A stretch of 64,000 bases of DNA, taken from assembly GCF_036324505.1 (NCBI RefSeq), contig NC_086357.1, positions 24,643,293 through 24,707,292 of the forward strand. The letters run 5' to 3'. The DNA is from Eleginops maclovinus. Taxonomy: Eukaryota > Chordata > Actinopteri > Perciformes > Eleginopidae. A model generated the notes under the pieces. That model was not told where the DNA came from and searched no databases. It saw only the letters and a program-made list of their open reading frames with translations. The position numbers were made by a program, and so were the translations under genes. Shown piece after piece: positions 45,321-58,680 of the stretch; the first letter of the stretch is position 1, and every line of letters begins with the position of its first letter.

Positions 45321-46125
45321 TTTATACATACAAGCCATTTAAATAGTTCTCATTATTTGCAAAGGGAAATTATGAATGTATTTATTTACATAAGGACCAG
45401 TGAAGAGAGATCTATCTTACAGCTGTGCACTTCACATCAGATCACAAAAGACTGCGTTAAAGCCACATCTGAGAAGAGCCATTGTGAGGTTTCAGACGAG
45501 TGGGGAGTAGAGGAGGTGGATGGGGGTTTAGGAGAGTAACAACTGTCTTCTTGACCTTTTAAAGCAAGACATTATGGAGCACTTACCCGCGCTCTGTCAT
45601 AACATAACATTTACAACAGCGTCTCCGAGCGCAGGCATGGACGGGCCTCGTTGTGTGTTGTTGTTTCTGTTTGTGTGAACTCCGGCGTCAGGGACCAGTG
45701 TGGGAAACTAGTTTGCTAAATACTGGGGATCCACTCATTATCAGCCATGCTTTTTTATGATTATGAGAATTTTTTTTAACCTAAAACGTTGAATAATGAA
45801 TAGAAAAAATGGTCACTGATCGGCTGCACACATCACTACACTGAATGACAGGCAGCAGATATTAATAAGGTGGAATCAACGTTAAATTCAACTAAAATAA
45901 AGTTGTATGGTCGCAGTAATAACAGTTAATAAATGTTCCCACGATCAGCTCAATCCATTGGCTTATTACACTGTGTAAATTAGCCGAGCATTGAGCGGAC
46001 TTTTCCATGCTTATGGCGTTTTCTAGTCCTACCTTCAGCCAAAAATGTTGTGCTATACGAGTTATATTAGAAACAAGATACGGGACTGTCAAATGCCTTT
46101 CTGAACGTCTTTTATCTGCTCTCTC

Positions 46126-46146
46126 TCACACACACACACACACACA
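46126..46146. repeat. Short CA microsatellite
   Basis: About 10 CA units. Confidence 0.9.
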
Positions 46147-46213
46147 AGTTCATACTCTCAACCACCAACACAAGGGACATGCATGGCTTTTTTCTTTTCA
46201 ATATAATGAAAAG

Positions 46214-46982
46214 TTCTCCTATTATGCAAAATGCTCTTTTTACTGTCTTTTATACATACATCTGTGTCCCTCTGTGTGTAATGAGACTCACAAAGTGTCA
46301 CAAAATACAGCCCTCTGTCTTTACCTCCTTACTCACATCTCTAAAAACGGGGGTACAAACGAGCTGATCCAGATTCGCTTCGGTTATGACGTCATATCTG
46401 AAATGTGGGCTGGCTTTACATTGAACTCCTGGCAACGTCCCGCTCACGTGACACGTCCCAACCTATCATCCGCAAAATACAGTTAGGAGCTGCCCCCCCC
46501 CCTCTGCAGCACCTCTGTGCAGGATGTCTGCAGGAGGGACTGAGAGTTGTTGTATATATAATATAATGTCTCTGTTCTAGTGGTGAACACTGAGAAGTGT
46601 TTCAGAAATAATGCTGGATGTGGTTTGGAACATAATGTGGGGTTTAATCAGGGCAGCGTTTAGCTGAGTTTCTCCATTAGAAACTTCTCTCTTCAGACAG
46701 AGAGCTGCATGATGCTGCAAAGGGGCGTGGCCAGCTTCAGCTCCAAAGGGGCGTGGCCAGCTTCAGCTCCAAAGGGGCGTGGCCAGCTTCAGCTCAGCTT
46801 AAATTTAAAGCGACAGTCACAGAATCAGCACTTCAGGAACAGGGCTGAAATAGAGGGGGATGAGGCATGCTACAACGGGTGAGCTGTTCGGTATTTTGAG
46901 CAAAACACTTCACAGACATGTTTTGTACAGATATTGCCCTACAATACATTGTTCAAATATAGCATAATAGGAGACCATTAAT
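46214..46982. mobile_element. TTAA-type MITE, family Y copy 2, with internal tandem repeat
   Basis: The left edge TCTCCTATTATGCAAAATGC and the reversed right edge GGTCTCCTATTATGCTATAT form terminal inverted repeats, with TTAA at 46978-46981. The body parallels 39421-39903 but is longer, partly through a triplicated 26-bp block at 46718-46795. Confidence 0.72.
46718..46795. repeat. Three perfect tandem copies of a 26-bp unit
   Basis: Copies at 46718, 46744 and 46770 are identical. The unit begins CAAAGGGGCGTGGCCAGC and carries a GGGGCGTGG (GT-box/Sp1-KLF type) motif. The related element at 39421 has only one such motif. Confidence 0.95.
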
Positions 46983-49900
46983 TGAAAATTGCATGAAAGC
47001 ATTTTAACTTTTAAAAATGTGTTTTATTTTAAGATTGTATTTCTAAGTATTGGCCCCAGAAAAATCTCGGTCAATCCCTACTTCCTCAGACACTATTTTT
47101 TGCAAATGTCAATGTATTTTTTTACAAAAAAACTGATAATTAAAAGAACATAGAATTGGAAAACAGGCCAACAGTGTAGCTCAGTAGCAGTTTTAACCAT
47201 TGAAAACAGCAGGTTATAGTGACATGGAATCATGTACCTGAATCAACTTCCTATTTAAGACAGACGTATTTCATAGCTTATCTTATTATTATGCTCATTA
47301 AATAACTCTAAATTCATCATGTAATGCCTCCTCTGTGCTGTTGACCCAGACTAACAATGCCACATTTTAATAAAGGACAAAGGGTGACTCGAGTCCCAGA
47401 TCATCTTTTGATGATGTTGAATAATGAGCCCCGATTGTTTTTTTTATCTGCTACTGAATTCATATTGATGTGACTTGTGTGCTGAATCCCATTGCAGCAT
47501 CGAGAGACTGAATCGCTGTTTTAAAAAACCAAGAGGCTGGATACACCTCAGGGTGAAATGTAATTCTTAAAATCCATGATCGACCGCAGAGGTACCTCTC
47601 TAATAGCGTCCAGATATCATTCTCCATCTCACTCTGCCCGAGGCGGAGGACTCGCTGTGTTTACCTGGCAGCAGAGCAGAAGATAAGGTTCTCTGTTTCC
47701 TGTCCTGCTCTTTATCAGAGCTATAATAAACATCTGTGGGTCATTAACAACAGCTACCACGGCTGGGATTGGATCACTGCGCTTTGATGTGACATGATAA
47801 AGCACATGCCAGAGTCAATATTGCAAAGGACAGTATTTATATGCATCATAAACTCTTGTTATTTGTAACATACTGCTCTGTTTCAGTGAATCTGTAACTC
47901 CTTTCATCCCAACATTTCCCTATTTGACTCTCTTTTTAAAGCTCTCTGTATATGGATATGAGATAGAAGTCATCAGGAGATTGGAAACAACAGAAATGGC
48001 ATTGAACAGTTGGGGTGGATTTTAAGCTAGCCACGGTTAAAAATCTGTTTTTCAAGAGATAAGATGTGTATGTATGAAACTAGCCGTCATTCTTAAACCA
48101 GTCTGATGTTTTTCTCCAAAAGGAAACAAATGTTATTTTATGTTTCAACTCGTATGGTGATTATATTGACCCCCATTTCATTTATTGAGCAAACAAGCCT
48201 CTCCGTCTCTCTTCACGAAGCACACTTTTTCTTACTCCCCCTGGACTGTGAGTCAGTAACGTTGCAGATGAAATTATTTGATAAAAGGATTTAATCGTTT
48301 TACTTTTTTGAACACTTGCTTGAACTTGCTCTTCATATTTACTGGACCCCGTCTTTGTCATTCCGGCAGGTTTCACAGTAGGGGAGGCTGGGCATATTTG
48401 TAACGTTGAAAATTGGAACAATCAGGAATAATTTGTGAATATCTATCTTTTACACACTGGTTTTTGTACAGAATAAGCAAACCTTTGGATTTGTTGACAC
48501 AGTTTAGGCTAGCTTCCCCCCCCCCCTTTCTCCAGTCTTTGTGCTAAGCTAAGCCAACTGCTTATATCTTTGTAGTTTACCCATATATTACTCTTTTCAT
48601 CTTATCTTTAACAGGAAAGCTAATTTGTGTATTTCTCCAAGTCTGTAGATCTGTAGATCTCCCTTTCATATGTGTAGTCTAGCATTTTAATTAGGGGTAT
48701 GGGCGGCAACACAACATTTTATAATGAGACAAGGCCAATAACACCAACATCAACTCATTACATTTTATTATTATAAAAACTGGCTTATGGTCTTTAACAG
48801 TATGAGGTGCATGTACCACTTTTTAAAACATTTTCATGACCACCAAACAGTTTGCCAAAGTAAGTAAGTAGTCAATCACATGTATGATGAAACCATTTAG
48901 ATTGCTCTTAGCTTGCACATGTTAGGTGATTTGCACCAAAATCAGTTGAAAAGGCTGTTATGGTTCAGTTTGTAATGCTTGATATCTAATTGTGAATGGT
49001 GATTGTTCTGTCGTTATTCATTATTTAAATATTATCACACTTCTGGACTAATCTTTGCCATCTGCTGCTGCTCATCCGAACCAGAGCCACATTAGACTCT
49101 TAGAGATAACGAGGTTTCCCCTCTTCTCTCCCTCATCATCGGAGGTGATAATTAGACAGGTAATGGAGAGTAGAGCAGCTCGGGGCGCATCGTTTTTAAT
49201 CAAAAGAGTCATAAGAATGCAAATACAGACCCTGTGTTGACTCTGAGGCCTAAAAGACTGACATCATTTCACGTTTAACGCCGGAGAGGGACACACCAGA
49301 GAACCAGTGAATTCAGACGATAATACGCACTTCTTAAATCGCAGGATGAGGAGGAATTTTATGAGTCGCCCCGGATGAATTAAAGGGGTAATAAAACAGG
49401 GAATGAGGGAGTGATGAAGCTCTTGGCCTCCCTCCCCTGCACCTCCCGCCCACCTCCTTCGAAGCCTGTCCACCCACTCCTCTTCCCTCTCACGAAATGG
49501 CACTGACTGTCTGCTCTTTTTCGTCTAGACTCATTCTCTCTTTCATTTTTCTTCACCTCATCTTCCACCCTTTCCTCCCCCCCACCTGTGTGTCAGGCAC
49601 CCTCTTTCTCCCTTTTATCAGTCAGGCAGTGAAGCATGGGGAAGCTGTCTGCAGTGAAGTCAACACCCGGGGAGCGCAGGGCCATGAAATGCCAGCGTGA
49701 ACACACTACTAACTCAAACACTGCAACATGCTCAACAGCCCTAAAGTCTATATTTTCGACTTCTACGGCTAATTTCTTGTAGTACTAGGGCTGCTAATCA
49801 ACTAATCGTTAGTCGGCAAAAAAAATCGACTAATTTTTCATGAACCGATTAGTCAAAAAAGGAAAACAGCAGCAGTGAGTCAGGCAGTACCCTAGCTTTG

Positions 49901-50144
49901 TATAAACATATACAAACCTATAATATATAATCATTCTGAGGTCAGGAAACGATCAATTCTAGCTTTCATTTCAAGATCAGGGCGTAATGTGCGGAGGGAT
50001 TTTTGCGAACGAGCATATCTGTCGCTGTATCCTGTGTAGCATTTATTGGGTTGTTATATTCAGATATAAATTATAGAAAGTAGAACTCAATGCTCAGTGT
50101 GTGCCCTCGCTGCTTGTTCACACACACACATTAAGAATCCTTAT

Positions 50145-51110
50145 TAGGGCTGTCACTTTACGTTCGAGAATCAATTGTACAATCGATTGGACCGACCAAC
50201 ACAAGTTTCGAAAAAGAAAAGAGGGAATCGATTTTTACCAAATAACGAATTAAACAAATAAAATATACTTTATTTCATTATGATTATTATTAACATAACT
50301 CACAAACAAGCAGAAAAGAAAAGAATTCCGAAAGTGCAGTAGGCATTGCGACGGCTAAAAAGTAAATTCCCACCCATTTTCCGCACCGGAAACAGCCTGA
50401 TGGTGTCGGCTGCCGCGGCTTAGTGTTTTGCCAAAAAAATGGAGGACAACGGCGATCAACCTGCGCGACATGAGAGACGAGTGATAACCCCTAATCACAT
50501 GAGGAGTTCGATATGGAAGCACTTCAGATTTTGGGCAGAAGGCAAAACTATGGAGAAGGACAAAGTGGTATGCAAACTGTGCGATCGTGAGTTCCCATAT
50601 CACAGCAGCACTGCAACTACGAGGGGGCATATGCAGACTCAGTATGCTCTGGTCCACGGTCTGTTGTGGGGAATGTAGCGATCCTGCGTGTTGGTTAAGT
50701 GAAATATTTTCAACCTATTTTTATGTTGGCTCGTCCTCAAGTGAATTTTAAGTTTTATTTTCAAACTATTTAACAAATCGCCTGCCTATGCAAAATGTGT
50801 TCCATATTTATAATGGTAAACAGCCAGAAGCCTGCAGTAATGTTTTTCGTCATTGATGTTGTGGCAGTCCATACTGCTCATTGTTTTTCGAGATTGCTCC
50901 TGTTTGATATACACGAACTTCATGCAAAAGAATCAGAAATGCCGACCTGTACCTGTCTTGCGCCCTCTTCACGTTCGTCCTAATGGCAGTGTGTTGGCCT
51001 TTATTTTGAAAATCGAAACGTAGACGTGGATAATCGATTCTACAATCGATTCAATGAACATTTTAAGCCTAAAAAATCGATTGTGATCTTTTCAAAAAGT
51101 GACAGCCCTA
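50145..51110 (+). mobile_element. Inner hAT element, 966 bp, with perfect 8-bp target duplication
   Basis: TAGGGCTGTCACTTT at 50145 is an exact inverse of the right end, and ATCCTTAT flanks both sides (50137-50144 and 51111-51118). An 8-bp duplication is diagnostic for hAT. It encodes only a BED-finger fragment (50439-50678) and lacks the catalytic and dimerisation regions, so it is an internally deleted derivative. Confidence 0.93.
50439..50678 (+). pseudogene. BED zinc-finger relic of hAT transposase
   Basis: A 79-codon frame inside the inner hAT element. SSIWKHFRFWAEG followed by VCKLCDREFPYHSS and TTRGHMQTQY gives the BED layout of aromatic residues, then C-x2-C, then His. The last zinc ligand, usually His five residues on, is Tyr here. 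Soon after, the frame ends at TAG and no transposase core follows. It is the DNA-binding end of a transposase, not a host gene. Confidence 0.8.
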
Positions 51111-51775
51111 ATCCTTATGAGAGCTTCTGCTGTTTGTACCGCTGATGGGCGGACCGCTCTGTCTGTGGGGTGAGCTGTGACTCTCATGCGGTGTACTGTT
51201 CATTTATATTTCAACGGTTAATTACTACAGTTTTATTTCATATTACATGTGAAGCACGATGTACCATGCTGTCATAATAAGATTCTTTATCAGCCTTTGA
51301 AACTGAAACCGTTTTGGGAGAAAAGAAAATTGATGATTTTTTTTTTCAGATGATTAGTCGACTAATCGCCTGAATTGACGACTACTAGTTGACTACAAAA
51401 ACCTTGAGTCAAGGGCAGCCCTAACTCTAAGTATGACAACAATTCAAGATTCAAAGGCTTTATTGTCATACAGTAGCACGATTAACTCTATTTACTTACA
51501 CGTCATAAAACAATAAAAATACTGCTAAATCATTTCTGATCCCCGAACAGATGAACGCTCTAAAGTTATGAAGGAATAGGTCTTTGTTTTGAATGTCTCA
51601 ACACAAAGGGAAGTTCTTTATTAAAAAATAGGGCATGTTATATTTTATATTGTTGGCATATCGCATTAAATTTAGACTAGTAATGATACGTTTATAGACC
51701 CTTAGACATTTAAAAGACATTCATTAATCCACACTCATTGCATATGAGCAATCACTGCTGATGTATTTAATGTCG

Positions 51776-51905
51776 TAGAACAAAACGTGATCTGTCTCTT
51801 GAATTTGTGTCAACCACAGACCTTATTTCGAGCTGTTTTCCAAAATCCTACGGAGAAATCCCATTGACTCTGAGACGAGGGAACGGAAGTGGTCAAATTC
51901 CAACT
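51776..51905. repeat. Dispersed repeat, copy 2 (pairs with 30347-30500)
   Basis: Same orientation and motif order as 30347-30500, about 85 percent alike by eye over roughly 125 bp. Confidence 0.7.
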
Positions 51906-53154
51906 CAGTTCACCACTCCATCCTTTTGGTATGGACTGTTTGTGTACCGACCATAGACAGACCGAAGCCATCAATGTTAGCAATGACTGTTAATAAGTCA
52001 GAGGCACATTCATGCAGATGACATTTCACTAGAAGTGAAGTGTTAAGGACAAAGTGAGGGGGTATCACAGAGTGTTGAGGGGCTGCAAAATTACTCAAAG
52101 TTTTATCGAAATCGCAATGTGGACTAGCGCAATTCCTAAATCGCAATAGGTGCAATATTTGGTTGATAAAAAATATATGAAAAGTATTGTGGAGCAGCGG
52201 ATAAGTCCCGATCTAAGACCTGACACAGATTGCACCCCAGTAAGTTAGCCGGTTCGTTAACTTGGTCTGATCAGCCAATTCTTTGCTGTTCTTTGATAAC
52301 GTCTTACCATGTCTGAGTCAGGCATTACAGAGAGAAGTTACCAAGCCTCACTGTGACGAAAGTATTACAAAAGTGGAGTCTGACTGTAAATACCACTTCT
52401 GTGATTGTTTGATTTCTTCCAGTTTCGAGTCATTCACGATAGAAACATCATCAACAAGCCCACACACTCGGGCACTAAGCAGCTCTATACACAGGGCCTC
52501 ATACAGACATTACATGGACTCTGTCCTAGGGAGCTTGCAGGATAAAGTATGGTACTCGCATCCATAAATCAGGTAATATTTTCAGGGTTGCACCGCATAA
52601 AAAGGGGCTCCAGGAAGAAAATGCAATCTACTGTGGAAAACGGTTTTGAGGAACCCCACCCCCCTGCTGATTTTGCGTGATTACTGTGACTGCTGTAATG
52701 ATTTGTTTGTCCAATGTACTCCAGGCTGAATTTCTGAAGTGTTTCGTGACGTTTCTCCTGACCCTGTCGGTTCCTAGACCGCCTTTAAGTTACTGAAGCA
52801 GGAAAAAGGCAGTCTGTGTTCTGAAATTTAGACAGGAGGTTTGAAAATGATATATATATAATAATTATAAAACCACAACGTTCAATTCAACTACTGTTAA
52901 TTGAAAAGTTGTTCCAACATGAGCCACAGGTAGCAGCAGATGCCTGTTGTACACCTGTGTCTCCTTTCTTTCTCCGTCAACTAAAAGACTTTTAGTTAGA
53001 TGCTCATATTTTAGCGATAGGATTCGGCTCGGAGTACATTTTACTCTCATTATGTTAAACTATATTCTTAATGCAGCGTTACCGTGGCAACCGTCACAGT
53101 GAGCAAATGAGACTAGATGTCTTTTCAACACAATACAGCAACCCTAAAGCCATG

Positions 53155-53193
53155 ACGTGTGTGTGTGCGTGCGTGCGTGCGTGTGCGCGTGTG
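53155..53193. repeat. Imperfect GT/GC microsatellite
   Basis: GTGTGTGTGCGTGCGTGCGT pattern, about 38 bp. A purine-rich GA stretch follows to about 53330. Confidence 0.9.
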
Positions 53194-56100
53194 AGAAGTG
53201 AAATTAAAGAGGGTATTGGGAGAGGAGATGGAGCAAGAGAAAGAGGGAGGATGAGGTTGAGAAAGCAGAGAGATAATGCTCCCTGTGGAAGAGGGAGGAG
53301 GGGTGAGGAGCACTAGAGAGAGTGAGAGAGACGAGAATTGGATACTAATGAAAAATCTGCCTGCAGGTATTCATCATATCTGCAGGCGGATCCTTTCACA
53401 AGCAACAGAGGGACACTGATACATTCAGAGTGTTTGTTTTCAGCACGTTAGCGGTGTGTTACTATTTTAAAAAGCACTTTAAAAGCTCAATAGGACACTT
53501 CTTTTTCTCCCAGACTCAAAGGGAAATTCCTGTGTTTTTCGTGGGTTGTATTCCAATAATTGTGCCCATTGTCACCAGTTCAAACATTAATGGACAATAA
53601 GAATTATGGCTGTTATCTAATGAGTTAAAAAACTACTTATGACACGGCTTTGTTGGAAGCTCGATTCCGATTGGTCAAATTGGACATCCAGCAGTCTGCT
53701 CTTTTCTGATAGTAGACCGCTGTTATGGACACTCTGATCATGGTACTGTGTGCGGTCATATTAACTGTAAACTGTTACCGGTAAAGAAAAGGAAAGAGAA
53801 CAAGAAAAGGGAAAGGTTAAAATGTAGAGAGCTGGACTACAGAGAAATCAGCAAAGAAGACAGACAGGAAGTACACCAACAGGAACAAGGTGTGGGCTCT
53901 TTCAGTGATTACAGACTGGTGTAAAGAGTGAAACACAGATGTCAATGGTGGAGGTGAAACATGTGAAAGAAAGCTTAATACGCCTTATTCTCAAGGAAGA
54001 ATTACTAATGGAAAGAGCAATGAAATTATGATTTGAATACATTTATTTTAAGTACTGTAGCACAACATGTGAAGCATTGGCTCAAAAAGGTCAATTATGT
54101 TACATTTCCTCATTAAAATGTGTTGAAAGCACAAGATCTTTCCTCAGATTTCAGAGTGCTTGTTTACCAACCACACAAACAAATAAGACTGAGAAAGCCT
54201 CATATGGAAAAAAGTCTCCTTAGAGATCTTAAATGGACTTGGGTTGATACTTGTTTGACTTTGAAAAGTAATTACAACTCTCTGTCTGATATATATGACT
54301 TCAGCTCAGGTATTTATTTGTCCTTTTGTCCTGAAAGTCTTTGCATTGGCGCGGCTCAATTTGCTGTTATCAAGTCGAACGTGCCATGAAGGTCACCGAT
54401 ATATTGAGCAAGACCTTTACCTCTCAGCAGACTCCACAGCGCCTCTCAACTAAAAAAAAAGCCTGATTAAATGTTGTGTGTCCTGTATTTAACTGTGGAG
54501 CTTCAATTGACAACAACATCATTTATTTTGCAATCAAATATAGAACAAAGAGCCGTTTGTTGTGGTCATTTAAGGTGTGGTGGAGGTAGCGAAAGGAAGG
54601 AAACAAAACGTCAAGCAACTGCAAACCAATATTAATATTCTCCAAGATAAACAGTACATACGCTATCAAATGCACAAGGTTTCTTAATATAAAAGCACAT
54701 GAAAGTCATACTTCAAGCTTTAATATCATCACAGTAATAGGACATTTCCACAGTTTGGCCATTCAGCAACAATGGGTGAATAAAATGATCCGAAAAAATC
54801 TATTTGTCTCCATGCAGCGGGATTTCATCTGAAACACTGACACACAATTTGTTAATACACTCTACATCTAATTTGAAGGCTTCAATAAGATTTACAAGGG
54901 GACCACAAAGTGAGTCCTTTTAAGAGTTGCTATTGCACAACCCTGAAAAGACATTTGAAGAGCTTCGGCACAAAACAAGGAGTTTTAAATGACAAACCAT
55001 AATGAAGTGCGGGTAATTATCCGTGTTACTCAGCTGCTGCGGTCTTCATGGCTCATCATTATCAATGGAGCTTGTAATTTGGAAAGGTGCAGCACATTAT
55101 GTCGCCTTTAAACGGGGGATTCTGAAAAGCTGCTACGGTGTGAAGCAAGGCATAGTGTGGCTGCTAAAGCGGAGTAAAAGAGCCAGAGGTAATGAGCCAG
55201 GTTGCAAAAGGAAATGTATACTCTTCCTTTTTCGTCTGCCTGCTTTTCAGGAGCACATGGCCCACAGCGCTGCTGATAAAAAAGCAACCCACATCTACAG
55301 CTAATCCCCTCATCGCTCCCCTAAATCTGCAGCCAGAGACAATGGGACCAAAGCAGTCTGGAGAAAAGGGAGTTAGGAGGAAAAATACAATGAGATAAAG
55401 GAGGAGGTGATGGAGTACACAGATGCAACAGGTGGAGATGAAATATCACCAAGGAAGTGTTGGTGTCTTATTAGTTTCTAAAAGTAAAATCCACAATAGA
55501 TTTTGAAGGAGTAGATTAACAGTTTGGGAAATATCAGTTTCAGGGAAGTGTTAGAAGGCTACAACCGGTTAGCTTAGCTTTATATAGAGACGGAAATATC
55601 TAACAAACCGGATCAATATTTATTACGAGCTTTAGCGATCCTAGTGGAGGCTAGAGGCGGATTCATTTATCGTTTGTCGCATTTCAACTGCATGGTACAG
55701 GCTCTACAAAACAAGGCCGTAAATAAGTTCTACATTGGACGAAGTGCATGCAGCCGTTACTCTGTTTGGTTGCGGATGAAAGAGTGGACATTGGGAAAAG
55801 GAAATTCTGAAAAGCACCTTGTAACAAAATGGAGTCGAGTGAAAAAGAGAGAATGCATCTTGAGGCTGGATGGAGAGGTATTAAAGGACTAGGGTTTTAC
55901 GGTTTCTACATATCGAGAACAAAACCTATTGTTGTGTTCTTCAGGCTCATGGAAAGACTGAACTATTTTTCAAGTCCAGCCTAGTCTCAGCATGTGTTCA
56001 GGATTCTTTCTGATCTCCAACATGCGGTGACTACCTACAGTAGCTTAACACCACGCCGTGTCCTTCACATGGAGCTGAGGGAGCAATAGGGTCTCAAATA

Positions 56101-57843
56101 AACTCCTCATCCCTGCCGGCTCCCATTCTGCTTCAGGTTCATTTCATGCTGCTTGGTGAGATGAGGGATCACAACACAATGACTCACTCAGAAAAAACTG
56201 TTGCATGCCTGGAATAAACATGCAATCCAGAAATAGAAGCGTTTATTCATTCATGCATTATAATTTGCTGGACAGAGAAAAACACCTTGCACAGATTGGC
56301 AGTCAATTACAGAAGCAGTGTGTCAAAACACATGAAGCGTGGTGTTTGTAATCAAAAAAAGAGGAATTAGACACCGTGAGTCCATCGCTATCATCACCAT
56401 CACACTCAATCCCCAAATGCAGCTGGAGGTCTGATTCCTATCTGAGCCTTTCACAGCTCTGTGACCAATCAATACATTTAAGCCCCTCTGCCCTCAGCCC
56501 GGTGCGAGCGAATGAATACACTCAGAAGCAAGGAGGCTGCTCGCTTTCCTCCTGAAAGTCATGAAATTGGCTCAGCTGCAAGCAGACAGGGTGGATTCGT
56601 CTGTATGTATATCTGTCTGAGTGTCAGGACCCCGCACATTATCTAATCAATAACCGTACGGAGCTAAATGCAAAAGTTGAAATTGAATGTAAAATAAAAG
56701 TTGTATTTGAAGTAGAGCTGCGCGATGTTAAGACAGAGGAAATGTGTCCATGGATACAGATAACGTTAAACGGTTTTAAAGCAGAGTTTTGATGCTCACA
56801 GTATTGCGAAATCGGCAGTGCAAGTAACGTCAAAGTTGGAGAAAAGTGAAGTTGTAGATAAAGTTCAGCAGGAAGAAGACCTCTCTCACAAGGTTACCAG
56901 GCGTTTGCGCACTGGTTTCGTCAGCATTTTGAAATTAAAAAGAGGAGTGAACGCTGCAGGAAGAGTGTTTTTTCTTTCGATACTGAAAAGGATTTATATT
57001 GCTTAATATTGCACAGAGTGAAGTCAGTTTGGTATTATTTGTACCTGTTACACTTGAAAACGTTGTACTGGTATTTACTCGAGTGTTTTCTCGTGAGGTA
57101 AATAAAAGAAGAAATGACTTAAATGTGAACAAGAATACGCTTATTTTAAAGCACTTCTTAAATAACACAGCACTCCCTGTATTGTGATATTACCTTATAC
57201 TAATCACATAAATACTGTGAAAAGAAGATTTCTGTTGGCCATATTACCCCCCATCCGTTATTTATTTTGTTTAGAAATATCAAATCTGCTGCTCTGTACT
57301 CATAAAGGCAAATACAAGTCAATGAAGAGGTGTTCACCCTAACCTCTGCTCCCTCTCTGAGTATTATCAGCTATAATAAGCTCGACTCACCAAAAGAAAA
57401 GACTACCTGTGAAGTTACCATGACATGTACACTTAACGAACTCCCACACTGCAGCGGTGAGCGTAATTGACTCCCACTGACTGAACCCACAATGAATATG
57501 AAGATCATTTTTTTCCTCCCGTCTCCTTGACAGGTATCCTTTGTGCAACTTGAAAGGTGCTGCTGTTTTTAGTGTCCATTTAGAGACCCAGGTGACGTCA
57601 CAGACATCACAAGTGCTTTTTAAGTGGGAAGTGCAGGATGCGCTCTCCTTTGGTTGCCTATTGAAGTGAATAAAACCAGAACATTGTCACAAAAAATACC
57701 CATAGTACGTTTGTACATTACCAGCTATCTTTCAAATTCAGCAAGCTTATCTGCCCCCATCATTCAACCAAGGGCTGGAAGTGTGTAATATGTGTGGTTA
57801 CTGTAAGTGATTACATTACGCCCCAAAAATGATTCTGCTAGAC

Positions 57844-58343
57844 CAGGGGTGTCCAAACTGTGGCCTGGGGGTCAAATGCGGACCGTTGTCCATTTTGAAT
57901 CGGCCCCCAGCAATTTCTAAAAGTATAATGGATTAAGGCCCAATCCTGAAACTTGTACTCGTCTTATATTGAACTTCTTAAATATATATGTACACATGTA
58001 TTAAGAAGTAGTATTCATGTGTTAATAAACCCATTTTTTCAATAGTCAGTCAATTAAAGCTGAAACATTTTCTAACAAATCTTAGTTTATAAGGATCATT
58101 TATTTACCCTTCATATTTCCCCTTTATGAGCAATCTGAGGCTTCTGTTTTAAGGAATGAGCTGCCAACACTTACAATAAATGTAAAATTTATTAGTTACA
58201 TAATTGACCTACATTTGATTGATTTTGCTAACTTAACTTAACTTATAAAGCAAAATACCTCACCTCTACTGAGTGGCCCAGCCCGTCGTATGGTTTCCTA
58301 TACTGTATGTGGCCCTCGGGGAAAAACCTTTGGACACCCCCTG
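57844..58343. mobile_element. hAT-type MITE, 500 bp
   Basis: CAGGGGTGTCCAAACTGTGG at the left mirrors TTTGGACACCCCCTG at the right. Flanks are TGCTAGAC (57836-57843) and TGCTAAGAC (from 58344), an 8-bp duplication with one indel. CAGGGGTGTCCAAA ends are familiar from vertebrate hAT MITEs. No coding capacity. Confidence 0.85.
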
Positions 58344-58494
58344 TGCTAAGACTCTTTAAAAAAGGAGAATAAGCTTTATCCTGAAGAGGAAGTTGGGTGG
58401 GAGGGGTAAAACATGTGTTTTCATTGTTTGAGATCATTTTACATTCACCAATTGAAAGTTTAATGTAGTTTTGCTTTAAAAAGTAGAGGATTTA

Positions 58495-58680
58495 ACAGAT
58501 AACTGGTGACTGACCAATCATACGGTGACGTTTAAATGGAAGTAAAACATCCCATGTCGTGGTGAAACATTTTAATTTAACTGAATGCCTAGTCTTGTTT
58601 TATCAAGCCCAGAAAAAAATGAAAACTACAGATCAATTATTGTTCATTTTTTGCCGTTTCCAATGACTTTTGTTTAGTAT
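58495..58680 (-). repeat. Inverted dispersed repeat, copy 1
   Basis: Reverse complement of 63622-63780 by eye: CAGATAACTGGTGAC, GAAGTAAAA, TTTTATCAAGCCCAGA and GCCGTTTCCAATGACTT all recur inverted and in order. Family unknown. Confidence 0.75.

Larger units (their letters stand above)
49786..51423. mobile_element. Outer hAT-like element, interrupted by a second hAT insertion
   Basis: Ends TAGGGCTG (left) and CAGCCCTA (right), each followed inward by ATTAGTCGAC/CGACTAATC-type palindromic sequence, form terminal inverted repeats typical of short hAT elements. The inner element at 50145-51110 sits inside. Without it the outer copy would be about 660 bp. I see no matching 8-bp target duplication, so it is old or the outer ends are slightly misplaced. 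Confidence 0.65.

Noticed and set aside
45357..45539. Small unassigned frames such as 45357-45539, 54120-54389 and 55644-55892
   Set aside because: Under 95 codons, no recognisable motif, no splice-consistent neighbours; expected by chance in DNA of this composition.
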